Shown: piece by piece, positions 10,624 to 22,895 of the stretch
Layout of the letters: every line of letters starts with the position of its first letter
Position numbering within the stretch: the stretch's first letter is position 1
Made by a program: the position numbers and the translations under genes
Origin: Sipunculus nudus
Lineage: Eukaryota > Annelida > Sipuncula > Golfingiida > Sipunculidae
Assembly: GCA_026874595.1 (NCBI GenBank)
Contig: CM049306.1
Span: 81,556,142 to 81,620,141 of the forward strand
Length of the DNA: 64,000 nt
Direction of reading: 5' to 3'
The notes under the pieces: model-generated
The model's database searches: none
Told to the model about the DNA's origin: nothing
The model's input: the letters and a program-made list of their open reading frames with translations, nothing else

Positions 10624-12916
10624 TCAAGAGTTCATTTCAATATGGCGTAAGCAACAGGGATAGCACAAAAACCCTTGAATAAATAAAGCAGCAGTGATGT
10701 AGGTGAAATTGGACTCATTTAAATCTATGTGTAACTCCTCCAGCATAAAGTTTGACACCACAACAGTAAGTTGATAAACAACAGCTATTTTTAACCACCG
10801 ACCCCCATATACTGAAGTCCTTAACACCCGGGTGGCACAGCATAAACCCAGCACTGGTAACATCCACATTAGGGTGTTACAAAACACGTCTAGTGAAACA
10901 ACAGGAAGAGACAGACTCAAAATACCAATCAGCATCGCCGGAAATTCCGTGTTCATCCCAATGTAATACTGACCATCCTGCACCAGGCCATAATATGTCA
11001 CATAGGCCTGCCGGATGCTGATACATATAATATAAAACACTGCCACAAGGACTGCTAGAGGCTGCATTTGTCCCACTTTCATCAGCAGCAGCCCAGGAAC
11101 AACTCCTGCATTAATAAGGTCCACCAACGTGTCCAGTTCTGCTCCAAACTCCCCTACTGCTGGGTCCCTATTGGTAGTTCCTCTTGCTATGGCACCATCC
11201 AAGCAGTCCATGATGTTAGAAAGGGTAATGAATGCAGCTCCCATGTTATACCTGAAATATAATAGTTCAATAATTATGATGCTGTTCCTGAGAATGACTA
11301 AAATTCAGTTTGCTTTTTGTGCTCAAACAGCTATTATTATTTTGCTCCGAAATCAATTAGTTATTCTCCTTTAAATTAACATCAATTATTCATTTAATTA
11401 CCATTAATTCCAATAAATCAGCTTTCCTGAGTTTTAAACTACTCATATACATGTACATGTAATCTAAAGCTTTATGGTTCCCTTCTATGAATTGGCCCAA
11501 CATGAAAAGAAATAACTAATTTGTGTATATATATTTCATCTATTTCGACTTGAGAAACTGTTTCATATGGTTATCAATTATGTCCCTTGATCACACAAAA
11601 TGCATCCTGTAATGGCCTTGGTTACTGTGTTGTCAGCTACATGCCTCCCCCCCCCCCTTGGGTAGGCCTTGCTTGTGATTGTCTTGGCTGACCTCAGGGT
11701 CACTGGCTGATCTCTTGAACTTCAGCTTTTTACTTTATACAGAGGGGCTAGGCAGGGGATGGTCTTCAAACCCCCCCCCCCCCCCGCCCCCCTATGATGA
11801 CACAGAATGGTATTTAACTAAATTCATTAACAGTCAGAGCCTGGACAAAATTATAAACACTGTACATCTTTATCACAAAACTGCCATTCTTAATAATTTT
11901 CAATGAACTTCTGCTTAAGGATGGGCATCATGCATTTCTTTCAAATGATGTTTGTAATCCCTATATTATAATCTGATGCTTTCAATGGATTTCAGTGCTA
12001 TTAATGTGGAATGTTGTGATATATTGGTTTATTGATTTGAGATGGGTCCAGATGCAGATGCAATGTTTGTAGAGGTATGTGCTCAGTTAGTACTTTCTAG
12101 TTCAACTTTATCCACCTCCTAATTAGGTCCTCAAATGACTCTCACTCAAAGACTGTGGAGTTGGACTCACACCTCAAGGATTCTGACCTGGGCTTGGACT
12201 CATAAATATTCTGCCATCATATATATGTAGTGCCATGGACTTGAACTACAAGACTTTTGTTATCATACGTCTGTACTAAAATGGGTCAGCTACATTAATG
12301 TAATTAATTCTGAAGAACCTGTGCTGTACTTTTTAATTTTTTATTTTGTAAAGGTTAGGTGCAAAGCCTACAGGTGGCACTGTTTATTGAATGAAAATGA
12401 AGGTAACCAAACAATTCAATGTACCTCTGTTTTATGCCTTCTAGACACAGGTTCTATAACATGAGGTTATTAATAATCCTGAAATCATACCCTGTCATTA
12501 AGACATTTGAGCCTATCTTCCAGGTTCCATAAAGATTTCCAACCTTTGCCTTTAAGGCACTGGAGGAGAACCTTCCAATGGAGAACCTTCAGCTCTGAAT
12601 TTGGCTCTTTATTAATAGGCTACTGTACTTACTTTTCATTAGATATGAATGCCATGGCGATGCATGAGAACACTGCCCCAGTGATTGTGCAGACATTGGC
12701 CCAGTCTTGTAAATAGTACACTATTGGCTTGATCTCTTTCTTCCCTTTAGTCGTCTGCTGACAGGGTTCAGTAACTTCACTCGTCTCTTGTGACTGTGTC
12801 TCCGTTGTACTCTCCCTGTCATGGCTGGCTCCTAATGTAACCCTCTGCCTTGCTTCAGTCTCACTTTTATTCATTCCAGCTTCTAACTTGTATCCTCTTG
12901 CCATATTTTTTGTCAT
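10624..12916 (-). CDS. CDP-alcohol phosphatidyltransferase, PssA/Cho1-like (putative CDP-DAG:serine phosphatidyltransferase)
   Basis: Two coding exons, 12916-12633 and 11251-10624 (TGA), joined in phase 2; 303 residues. Residues 1-65 are polar, Ser/Thr/Glu-rich and probably disordered. The membrane domain begins near YYLQDWANVCTITGAV. The class motif is complete: D110-x2-D113-G114-x2-A117-R118, a 12-residue spacer, then G131-x3-D135-x3-D139. The spacer is about four residues longer than I expect for bacterial PssA. What follows D139 (LINAGVVPGLLL, then a YIGMNTEFPA segment) resembles PssA rather than phosphatidylinositol, cardiolipin or choline/ethanolamine enzymes. Several hydrophobic helices follow. 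The family transfers a phosphatidyl group from CDP-diacylglycerol in a membrane; serine as acceptor is inferred. Animals normally make phosphatidylserine by base exchange, so this is unusual. The ATG at 12916 lies just inside an acceptor at 12932-12933, so the 5' UTR is probably spliced. Confidence 0.85.
12330..12560 (-). repeat. SINE-like dispersed repeat, copy 1
   Basis: Homologous in the same orientation to 58960-59180. Shared landmarks are GGTGGCACT, GAATGAAAATGAAGGTA, ACCTGTCATT-AGACATT and AGGTTC-ATAAA. It lies in the intron of the phosphatidyltransferase gene. The other copy keeps a tRNA-like head at its far end on the minus strand; this copy has lost it. Confidence 0.5.
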
Positions 12917-13860
12917 GGATTATTTTTACATCTAAAACAATAAAACAGTGTATACCTTATCCAATATTCTCAACTGTCTACTATAACATTTGCAATAATA
13001 TTATTATGTGCATTATCTCACACTGTTAGGACATTTTGGGTGATTAAAGTTTCCTTGCAAAACCATCCTGACACATGGACTTACTGCCTCTTATCCACCC
13101 ATTTTACACATTGTTATGGTTCTGTGTGTGAGTAAACATAGTCCATGTGTGGCTGTTAGGACTTCGTGAAGAGAGGTCCTATCTTGCACATATGGGACAA
13201 TCCCCATACAAGGAGAAGTAACATGAAAGCAGAAACAAAGAGAAAGCAACAGTTTGAAGATTGAAAAATCATGATTTGTGAAGTTGCACAGTACAGCCAC
13301 ACCACCTTTATATTTTCCATAACTGATTGCACCAAGTGCAAGCTTTTTTCCACTTGTGTACAAGAGTAGACAAACAATTTTGGGACAAAATAATAGTAGA
13401 TACCACATTTTAAAAAGAATACACTAAATTTAACGTAGTTATATTTAACATACCTGGTATGTTCAAGTCAAATTGTAAAAATCATATTACATTAAATTTA
13501 ATCTGATTCATGCTATTTTTAATGACATTCAAATTCTAATAAGTTTCCAGGATTAGAACTGAATTAGTAAAAACAAAGTTGGCTTTTGGAAGTTATATGT
13601 GCATTTGGTTACCAATATCAATAAAATTTTGTTTACCTGTACATAACACTCCTCAATAAGAAGTCAAGGACATTTTTAAGCTAAGTTATAGGTTTATATA
13701 ATTTGATGCATCGCTTAAACCTTAATTACAAAGGTTAGGAAGTAGGGTAGTTGTCCCAAACTGGCCAAAGCTTCATTTGAGGGTTAAATTTCTAAATCTA
13801 GATAATGCACATGAATATATAAATTTAAATGTTCACTTGAGGAAATCTTGATTTCTCTCT

Positions 13861-13912
13861 CTGTAACCCCCCCCCCCCACACACACACACACACGCACAC
13901 ACACAAACATAT
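13861..13912. repeat. poly-C / (CA)n microsatellite
   Basis: A C run followed by CA dinucleotides with single G and A interruptions, in the predicted 5' UTR intron. Confidence 0.85.
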
Positions 13913-14003
13913 ACCCACACCCAACCCTTTGGTTTAGCTGACCTTTGACCTTCTGCTTTGATCAGGCGATATCACCTCATGTTGGTGTGTTTTTTTAACT
14001 TAC

Positions 14004-14500
14004 CTTAAATCTTCGTCATTAAATTTTAATCTTAAAAGAATTTAAAGTTAATAAAGCAGAAACCCGTGTCCGCTGGCCAGCGGCCTTCAGGAGAAACCGG
14101 TTAGCTGGTTAGTACACGTGTCATTGTGTACACATGATATGACATATACAACATTACAATCATGAAACACACTCAGATGGCCTTGTATATACCTTTATCA
14201 ATAACGCTGTAGAGAGTAGTACGTTGATGTTTACCCCGGCAGTGGCAACGAGCGAAAGAGGCCCAGATAACGAAATCATGGGCTTTAGTCCATGTTCAAT
14301 TTCCAGCTACCAACCTTTGACCTCTTGCCAAAGGTTCATCACATGTAAAAGCGGGAGAAATCGGACATTTCGCGGAGCCTTTTATCTTGCCGGTCAGAGT
14401 CTTTTTTTTTTTAGTCTCTTACACAGACACACGGTGGCGCTCCGCAAGCCCCCAGTGGTGCTCGGGGCGTGATCGGTCATGCGCACTCAGCGCATGATTT
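14004..14500 (-). promoter_or_regulatory. probable noncoding first exon and promoter region of the phosphatidyltransferase gene
   Basis: On the minus strand a strong donor (AAG|GTAAGT, exon edge at 14004) can pair with the acceptor at 12932-12933, just before the start codon. Upstream (14340-14570) the sequence is the most GC- and CpG-rich of this neighbourhood and contains TGATGTCACG, a CRE-like word. This suggests a spliced 5' UTR with a start site near 14.3-14.5 kb. LSM1 starts 1.5 kb away on the other strand, so the promoters may be close. Predicted from splice signals and composition only. Confidence 0.4.
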
Positions 14501-14642
14501 CGCTGATGTCACGAAGACTGCGTTCTCATGTGTGACTTAGTTCTCTGAAGAAACTCCACTGTTGCGTACGTGTGCATGGCGCCAAAAAAATAATATAAAG
14601 AATAACAATATTTGCCTCATATTAAGCAACTATTATATTGTC

Positions 14643-14686
<44 letters not shown>

Positions 14687-14700
14687 CAATACCTATTATA

Positions 14701-14733
<33 letters not shown>
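14643..14733. repeat. (AAT)n and (GA)n microsatellites
   Basis: About 13 AAT triplets (14643-14682) followed closely by about 14 GA dinucleotides (14706-14733). They sit between the divergent phosphatidyltransferase and LSM1 genes. An (ATT)n tract follows at 14884-14914. Confidence 0.95.
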
Positions 14734-14737
<4 letters not shown>

Positions 14738-14878
14738 GGGTGAAAGGGTGAAGCTTTACTTAGGATTAGTTTTTTAGGAGAGTGTGCATGCAAGTGTTCT
14801 GTACGTGCTACATATGCATGTGTGCAATATATTTAACTACTATTGTTTATTTTTATAATCATTAGTATTGATATTACT

Positions 14879-14914
<36 letters not shown>

Positions 14915-15367
14915 TTAATAATCCTTCAGCGAAGGACTAGACTTAGCTCGCAAACAATTGAATTTAAAATTTTAACCTTCTAAATATAACAAGGTGAACG
15001 ATGAGAATAAATTAATATGCAGTATAATATTAATCCAATTACTCCCTGTATATATTTAGATCTCATAAAATGAAAATTTGTTTACCAGGATGCCGATCAT
15101 GACATTACAAAGCGACTATGTATGTTACATACATTCAGATAATCGAATGCCAAATGATAATATTGTTGAGGTTGGCCTATTCTTTGTAATCTTATATACC
15201 TGGTAGTTTCAAATATAACATTTACGATATATATGTTTTTTTTTTAATGCGATGTTCTCCGTTTTCATTCAAGGTGCACCTTTAGAAATTATTTGTAATA
15301 CTGGAAAATATTCCAGAATAAACAACTAGGGCGTTTATTACGTTAAAATTGTGAATTTGTCACACGC

Positions 15368-15835
15368 GATTCAACGCAGGTGGCAGATTACTATCGCGAA
15401 TGGTGGCCTTGGGACACCGGATGGCCTGAGGCCACCAGCCCGCTGTGCATCATTCTCGATCTGTTTCCTGCCGCCTATAGGCCACCCGGATACACAGCAT
15501 TATACATGTGGTGTCCTCAGGCCACCAGGGTATACAGCATTATACCGGTGGCGTCCTTAAGCCACCAGGATACACAGCACCATACTTGTGGTGTCCTTAG
15601 GCCACGTACCAGTCTAGAGTATACAGAATGATGCATGTGGTGTTCTTGAGTGAAAGAAGTATACTAACAAAATATTATAGTCTGAATTCGTTGTTCTTTC
15701 ATGGAGCTTTTTACGATATTGACGGAAGGAAACAAATCGAGAAGGTGCAAAGCGGGCTGGTGGCCTAGCTGAGGCCACCCGGTGTCCCAAGGCCACGATT
15801 CGCGATAGTAATCTACCACCTGCCGATTCAACAGG
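15368..15835. mobile_element. foldback/TIR element just upstream of LSM1
   Basis: The left arm (about 15368-15480) and the reverse complement of the right arm (about 15720-15835) share about 100 bp, including GCAGGTGG-AGATTACTATCG, GTGGCCTTGGGACACCGG and GCCACCAGCCCGCT. The 240-bp loop holds three or four repeats of a 40-50 bp unit with GGTGTCCTNAGGCCACC and TACACAGCA. There is no long reading frame. It ends about 210 bp before the LSM1 start codon. It is a probable non-autonomous foldback or MITE; superfamily and target duplication are not resolved. Confidence 0.7.
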
Positions 15836-16045
15836 CCGAGTTGGTCATGCGGTCTAGTTCGAAGAGCCGTGTTGGTATCAGGTCGACTAGACATGAACTG
15901 ACGGGGATTCCCTTTCTCCACGGTTTCCCCAAACTGCGACTGTCGGGGTGGTGAAGCAGTTGTCCAGTGAATGAAAATGACGTTTTGTGGCAGTTTTGTT
16001 ATGACATAAACAACGTTCCTGCTACCTGACCTTACGCTTAGCAAA

Positions 16046-19000
16046 ATGTCGTCCAGTTATCTCCCTGGAACAGCTTCGCTTGTGGAGGAAATAGACAGTT
16101 GAGTACTGTTAATTAAGTGTTAGAAACTTCTTTTATTAACAATATGAATAATATTATTAATAATTGATATTTATTAAATTATACTTTATTTAAGTAAATA
16201 TTATAATTAAATCTAAATAAGAATTAATATTAACAACCCACAACACATCTTGTATAATGCAATGATAGGTTCTGGTGGAAAAGTGATGGTAAATAAACAT
16301 TCAATAATATAACTATTATGAGTAAAATATAAAAAGATATTTACTCACTAGGCTAGTAGGTAAATATTTTGTTTTTGTATTTAATATAAGCCAAGGTTTA
16401 AACTATACTGCCATTGGCATACTCTTGTCGGGATGTGATCAGATGGGCATGTACTAACTGCATGTATGCAGTAGGTAACCATGCAGGACCCTGGGTACCA
16501 CCACATAAAAAGCTTCAAAAACCCATTTTAAAAAAAACACATTTAAATATTGTGTTTCTGACAGGGAAACTTAGGTAATCTGGGGCGGATATAGTGAACT
16601 ATTTGAATGACCAAATAATTTAGCTAAATATTGCATCTAGGAATGAAAACAAGACTCCCTTTTGAAACTTTGCAACTCAGGCACTTGAAACTATCTCAGA
16701 ATCGAGAACAATAATCTGCATGACCTTTGGTCAGAGAGCCATACCACTGGCAGTTGATATATTGTCACAAATGTACCCACAAATTTACATTTTTTTTCAG
16801 AGAAACTCCTGGTGGTTCTGAGGGATGGACGTACTCTGATTGGTTTCCTGAGGAGCATTGACCAGTTTGGTAGGTATTATCACCTGGAATTATTAATATT
16901 TGCTCTCAATATCAATTAAGTCACAGACTTTCAGCATCATTTGTTCCTTAGTGTGATAGCATCCAAAGTTTTCATTGGATTCAGTTCTAGTATCGTGGAA
17001 AGCACTAGTGTTCGACTGTCTCTAATAAACCCTTGGTTGACTTTGGGTTTGCAGATTTGAGGAACACCTTTGCATTTTTACCTTGATTAATTTCACTGCT
17101 GTCAAGCTCATATCTCAGGCATGTAGGTCACTTATTCTGGTATATATCAGTACTGAAACATAGCAAGCCCACACCAGTTGCTGAAATTTGGTTGATATGG
17201 CCCAGAGTAGCTGTTGATCTTTATGAGCCTGTCATCTATATCATTATTTATGTTTATTAGGATTATACATTCTGCCAATTAATGTATATAAGTTAATTAT
17301 GTGATCTCTACCTTTGTTTTACTGTCACATTTCAGTAAATTCAGCCAGTATTAGCTCATTTTTGCAATACTGTGCAACATTTTATTTAGATATACTGGTA
17401 CCTTGAATGAAATGCTTAATGTATATGCTTCAGGTATAAGTCATTTGTGAATGCATATATACAAGTTCATCTAGTTGAAAACTTCTTTTTTATATGTAGA
17501 AATTTTAAATATTATATCACAAAATCCACCCTCAAAGAAAGCTAGATATCTGGAGAACTAATCCATAGCAGACAGTTGCATGATAAATTCTGATGATTTT
17601 ATTAATGTACATTATGTTTAACCAGGTCATCTGGTCTTCCAACATGATAACATATTTCCCTGATTTCTTCCTTGGTGTTTTACCAAAATTTAAGGATAAT
17701 TGTATTTTAACCCATTTTTATTTGATATATCTTCAGTGTGCTTGCAGTGAACAGTAGTTGCAGTGAACTGCACATGTTATGAAACTATGACACTGGGATG
17801 TATTGTATACATGATATGTACAGCAGTATGTAATGCAGTGGCGGATCCAGAGGGGGAGCTTTGGGGGCTGAAGCCCCCCCCCCCCTGCTGGAAACATTGT
17901 TTTCATTTTTTATCAGAGAACATTTTCTTTGCATTATTTTCAGTTGCCGTCTTACAAATATCACCCTTACAACTGAAAAAAAAGTTAAAAAAAAAACAAG
18001 GAATCGTTAGGAGAGACACATGTCAACACCGGGGTCAGGCATTTTTTTATTCCTCCGCCTTTTGGAGAGAGGACTACTAAAATGGTCCGCGTTTGTCAGT
18101 CCCTCCGTCCTTTCGTCTGTCTGTCCTTCAATCCGTCAGTCTGTCCCGCACCATCACTGATGCCACACTTTCCTAGTTAAACATATATGGCCGGGGACCA
18201 TTGTGGCCGTTGGTCCTTTTGTATTATTAAAGAATTAGTTGGGCATTTTCCAACATTGGTTATGGACGTTAAAAAATCGATCTACCAGATCTATCAACCG
18301 TGGCTCCCTTAAACCTTTCTCATGCAATGTTCTAGCTGTCCTTTTGCTAGCCACCAAGGGTGACTATAAAATGTTAGATATATCTGAGAGTACATTTTAT
18401 AGTCACCACCCCATGTATACACTTGGGTGGGATTCTAACCTCTGTGTGATCTGTGTCTATAAAAGGGAGAAAACCATTTTTTATAGACAAACTTCTTTTA
18501 TGATAAGCTAATTGCATTTATACCCTGCTTAATTAAGTATATAACTCTTATAAAACTGGACCAGTACACAAAACATTGTTGCCGCTACATATACATTCTA
18601 ACTGCTTCTGTCATGGCGGTTATGAGCAGTACGACCCGTGTCTTCTGAGACCAAAATGCACAATAACTAAAGTAAAATGCACTTACAGTTGCCAATATGT
18701 TGCAGTTGTATTGAATAAAAGATACTTTTGCCATAGTGAAGAAGTTTTAATGTCACCCCATCCGTGAAACTGAAAATAAAACAGCCTTTTCAGGAAAATA
18801 CGATCATATCGTGGTCATATACCACTTATCTCTATATAAGGGGAGGCGACGAAACAGTCGTCCGTTAACAGTGCAAGACGTTTCGTCGTCGCAGGCGGCT
18901 ATCCTTTGGCTTGGACATCTTGCTTGTGAACATGATTAAGCGTTAAAATAAAAGGCAAGCCTTTTTCACCTGTCTTTATCAAAGAAATAAAAATCATTTA

Positions 19001-20727
19001 TTCTGTTAAACAAAACGTCAAAATATTATTGTTCAAATAAAAAATAATAAACAGTGTCTGAATATACATACATAATAGCATTCTTTTATGATGGGCAGTG
19101 GAAATTTACTGCCACATCATAAATAACATGTATGGGGGATTGAGATTTTGGCTGTATGTGTCAGTTGGAATTCTCAATGGGGGATTGAGATTTTGGCTGT
19201 ATGTGTCAGTTGGAATTCTCAATGGGGGATTGAGATTTTGGCTGTATGTGTCAGTTGGAATTCTCAATGGGGAATCTGTTGTGAGATTATTTGTCCTTGT
19301 CGCTCTTTAAAAGAAAATGATGTACAAAACGGTACAAGAAACTTGAGTAAACTGACCATTTTAATTCCTATAGCATCGTTTTATGGAAGATTTATTATCG
19401 ATTACAAATGTATAAATTACCAAATATGTAAACGAAAACGCAAAAATATGTGAACGAAAGAAATGCATTTTATAATTCAGACATATATATATAAAAGATA
19501 TATGACATTTGAATGTATAAAAGCAAGATATAGACTAATGAAGCTACTACACACATGGAAAAGTAATTTAAGCTATACCAGTTATTCAAAATAAACACTG
19601 GTGAGTAATATCTTAAAAAGTAGTTAGAGAATAATATTCAGTCATGAGTTATTCATCTGCCTTTTTCAATTATGTTAAATGCACTTAAATGTTTATATGT
19701 ATAGTTGTGTCTATTTTATGACTGATCAGTTATTTGAGATTAAATAATGAATGAAATGTTTACATCGTTGGGTACTTGCGCTCATATGTCATGTTCATCT
19801 CTATACGATATCTTAAAAAGAGATTATTAATATACTCAAGTTTTATATTTATTTATAAATCAGTTGATAGAAAAAAAAATAATGTCCAGATCATTTATTC
19901 TTTTGCTATGAATTCCCCATTCTAACTGCTTGCTCCAGGGAAGTCTTTATTTGATGAGTTAATTATACTTCTGCAAAGCAAGATTTAGCATGTAATAATC
20001 AATTTTTATTGATTCGTCTGTTAGCAGCTGTTCTCAACAGTTATAGACGGACTTATGAGAAGAACCAGAAAAAAAATTCAAAATAATTTAGTGTTTACCT
20101 GGATCACCACAATATTTTTATTTAAAAGATGTTTTTCTGTTGTGAAAAAGGGCGATAAAAAGACCGTCTTTATTTTTTGGTTTTAGGGGAACCTTTAAAT
20201 GAATACAAATTTCCAAAAGGAGCGAGCAGACCGGTTATGCAAAATCGAGTTGGTGACCTTGCCCCACATTTCTCTTGAATTAATATAATCCTCGCACTTA
20301 AACTGTAAATTCACAAAATAAATAATACACATAATATGAATCGTCTGACTTAAAGTTCTGCATTAACGTTTTGTTTCAATTTTGTTCATGAGTTTCCAGT
20401 TGTAAACTATGTCTCAGGAAAATATTATAAGTTGCACATCTTTACCCATTTACAACAATTTCACAATTTACAAATTGTCAGATTGTATATCAAGTGGAAA
20501 AAATGCAAAAAGTATATTTTCATATCTATAAGTGTGGAGTCATGTTTTGTTAGTTTCTAGTCTGCAAATTATTTAATGTTTGGTTGAAACTACGAGTACA
20601 TGTTTACAATAGATTGAATGTGGTATACTGGCCATCTAATACCTCTTTCCCTCATCCATTAATAACAGTATATATTTTTAAATCATTATTCTGAAGTTTA
20701 AGTTTGGAAAAAGTTTACACTGTAATA

Positions 20728-20765
<38 letters not shown>

Positions 20766-21283
20766 ATATATATATGTGTGTATATATATATGTGTATATG
20801 ATTTTGCAAGGTATCTACGAGCCTCCCCACTTGCAATATCCTGGATCCGCCTCTGTAATGTAACACAACCACCTTCTAAGGCAATGTTTGTAATACACTA
20901 CTTGATCATGGAACAAAATAGAACCCAATGACCCTTTTCTTATTCAGACAAATTAAATTATATGCTTTTTCCTGATTTTCTTTTTCAAATTTCCCTTTCT
21001 GGAAAAAAGAACACTCATCAACCAGGTTTTCTCCTGATTTCCAGGAAAGCTGGCAACCTCTCATTTAAGCTTTGTGTGCCCAGGACAAAGTTTTTAGTGT
21101 TCATAATTTCAGTAAAATTGTCTTTTGCAGCAAATTTGGTGCTACACAAAACCATAGAGAGGATCCATGTAGGGCAGAAATACGGGGACATCCCGAGAGG
21201 GATATTTGTCGTGAGGGGTGAAAATGTGGTGCTCTTAGGAGAAATAGTAAGTATTAGAATCAAACTATCAGCCATTTAACCTC

Positions 21284-21348
<65 letters not shown>

Positions 21349-22895
21349 CCTCACACACACACAACTAAGGGGCACCCAAGATTCAGCCCATTGGGTAACA
21401 TATGGCCAGCATTTGTGTTGCTTACACATGTCCTTGCAATGCAAAGTCACTGAGAGGTCCAAGACTAAGCTCAGTGTCTCTGTTTTATGTATATGGGTTG
21501 CTGGGGGGTTGTGTGTGTTTGTTGAAAATTAAGATTATGGGCTGTTTACCACAACATAAAACAACATGTTGGAAGACCACTGTGCATGCTCTGTGATTAT
21601 TTGAGGATTTGGGCATGGTCTGAAAAAGCGTCATTCAATTCTCCACTGCCGATACATGCCCCTTTTCCGCTAGCTGTGAGAATCCGACTCAGTGGACCAT
21701 GATAATAGGTCTGGTAAGCCTACTTGAGTTGTGATACAAGCAATATTGAGGAATGCATCACAGTGGCCTTCCAACATGTTGCATTTATATTGTGGTAAAC
21801 AGCCCATAATCTTAACATTATGCTATAAATGATGAATTAACACAAGAGAATACATGTGAAATAACAACCCAAACTGAAACCACGCCTTTATGGTAACGAG
21901 TCATTTCCTGTATTGCCTGAAAGTTGGCTGTGTATGTAATCCGTGCGAGCCATGCCTTTATTCATGAGGTCAGAAATTCAATAAACATACGGAGGGGTTT
22001 ACCAATATGCTGAGTTAAAACAGAATTTTTCTTGCTCATATTTGGTGTTGTTAGAAAGTACACTAAAAATGCTAACGATTAGTCCGGTTTATGTCAATTG
22101 ACAGTGTACCTGTAGGCCATGAGGCCTTGTCAAAAATGATGAAAATATTTGCTTCCTCATGGGGCCTTATAATGCATTCCTCAGTCTTAGATTTAAAGGC
22201 ACTCTATCAGCCAGAAATCTGGTCTTAATGTCAGAGGGCTGATATGGTGCTACTTTCCCACCAAACCCTCTCTGCAGACAGATTCTTGCCTGGATGGTGT
22301 CCTCTAAAGTACTTTTGTGTCACATCCCCTCATCTTTGTTGAACCTTGCCAGATTTTTCTCTCAGTTTATCAGAACCTCTCATGGTAACTGCCATTTTGC
22401 ATGCAAACTAGAGGCCGAATGTCACTGGTCTCGTGTCAAAATTTAATGGATATATTGCTAGTATATGAACATTTTTAAACACACATAAACCCATCTGGGT
22501 TTAGTGCAGTCCTTGACACTTTCACATAGAATAACACAGTTAACAAAATAGTAAGTTAAAATAACACAAGGGTAATTCAACAGCAGTTCATGACAATTTG
22601 ACATTATATGGTATAGAGCACATGAAAAAAGTAGGCAAAAGCAGGAATTTCAAGATAAAGTAGCAGAAATAGGGCTGAGTAGGAAGTTGGATTGCTTTAC
22701 AGCCTGTATCTCTCCTCTTTACAGGATACAGAAATGGAAGGAACGGGGCTAGTAGAGGTGTCAATTGATGAGATTCTCGAGATGCAGAGATCAGAACAAA
22801 TGATCAAACAACAGGAAGAGGAGTTGAAAAGAAAAGCGTTATTGGAGCGAGGACTGACACCTCACACAGATGCAATTCAGGAGGATTTCTTCTGA
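16046..22895 (+). CDS. LSM1: LSM1, subunit of the cytoplasmic Lsm1-7 decapping-activator ring
   Basis: Complete gene of four coding exons: 16046-16097, 16801-16869, 21131-21246, 22725-22895 (TGA); phases agree and the product is 135 residues. LSM1 specifies the Lsm1-7 ring, which with Pat1 binds the 3' end of oligoadenylated mRNAs and promotes decapping in the cytoplasm; it also contributes to histone mRNA decay. The Sm fold is clear: strand segment [20 protein letters not shown] (Sm1) and then [20 protein letters not shown] (Sm2, with the RG signature). After it come [14 protein letters not shown] and a charged, helical, Glu/Gln/Lys-rich C-terminal tail, the LSM1-specific extension that crosses the ring. 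The start [12 protein letters not shown] fits the short N terminus of the family. Intron 2 (4.3 kb) and intron 3 (1.5 kb) both carry transposons. The length matches animal LSM1 closely. Confidence 0.98.
19132..19266. repeat. three exact 45-bp tandem repeats
   Basis: Units start at 19132, 19177 and 19222, each opening ATGGGGGATTGAGATTTTGG; a partial fourth starts at 19267. The copies are identical, so the expansion is recent. They lie inside the 3.0-kb element. Confidence 0.95.
20731..20800. repeat. (TA)n/(TG) microsatellite
   Basis: TA tract with TGTG interruptions at the right side of the 3.0-kb element. Confidence 0.9.
21285..21362. repeat. (TA)n then (CA)n microsatellite
   Basis: Tract of TA followed by CACACA, close to the third LSM1 exon, in intron 3. 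Confidence 0.95.
21533..21811. mobile_element. 279-bp MITE with about 60-bp inverted repeats and TTAA flanks
   Basis: The left arm begins GATTATGGGCTGTTTACCAC and the right arm is its reverse complement. Similarity continues through CAACATGTTGGAAG-CCACTGTG. Both ends abut TTAA (21529-21532 and 21812-21815), compatible with a TTAA target duplication as in piggyBac or Kolobok elements. It has no coding capacity and lies in LSM1 intron 3. Confidence 0.8.

Larger units (their letters stand above)
17836..20855. mobile_element. 3.0-kb TIR element with GGCGGATCCAG ends, in LSM1 intron 2
   Basis: The left end reads CAGTGGCGGATCCAG (17836) and the right end, on the minus strand, CAGAGGCGGATCCAG (ends 20855). 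Each is flanked by TAATG (17831-17835 and 20856-20860), a likely 5-bp target duplication. The interior has no long reading frame, a 45-bp tandem repeat and a TA tract. CAGTGGCGGATCCAG-like ends are familiar from cut-and-paste elements including hAT, but hAT makes 8-bp duplications, so the superfamily is left open. Confidence 0.75.

Noticed and set aside
13091-13408. 105-codon minus-strand open frame upstream of the phosphatidyltransferase start
   Set aside because: It lies in the predicted 5' UTR intron, has no upstream in-frame link to the gene and no recognisable domain.
15664-16044. 126-codon open frame on the minus strand before LSM1
   Set aside because: It overlaps the foldback element arm and the LSM1 5' flank; composition and lack of homology indicate a shadow frame.
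19098-19453. Open frames with a 15-residue peptide repeat ([15 protein letters not shown])
   Set aside because: Product of the exact 45-bp tandem repeat inside a mobile element in an LSM1 intron; not a gene.
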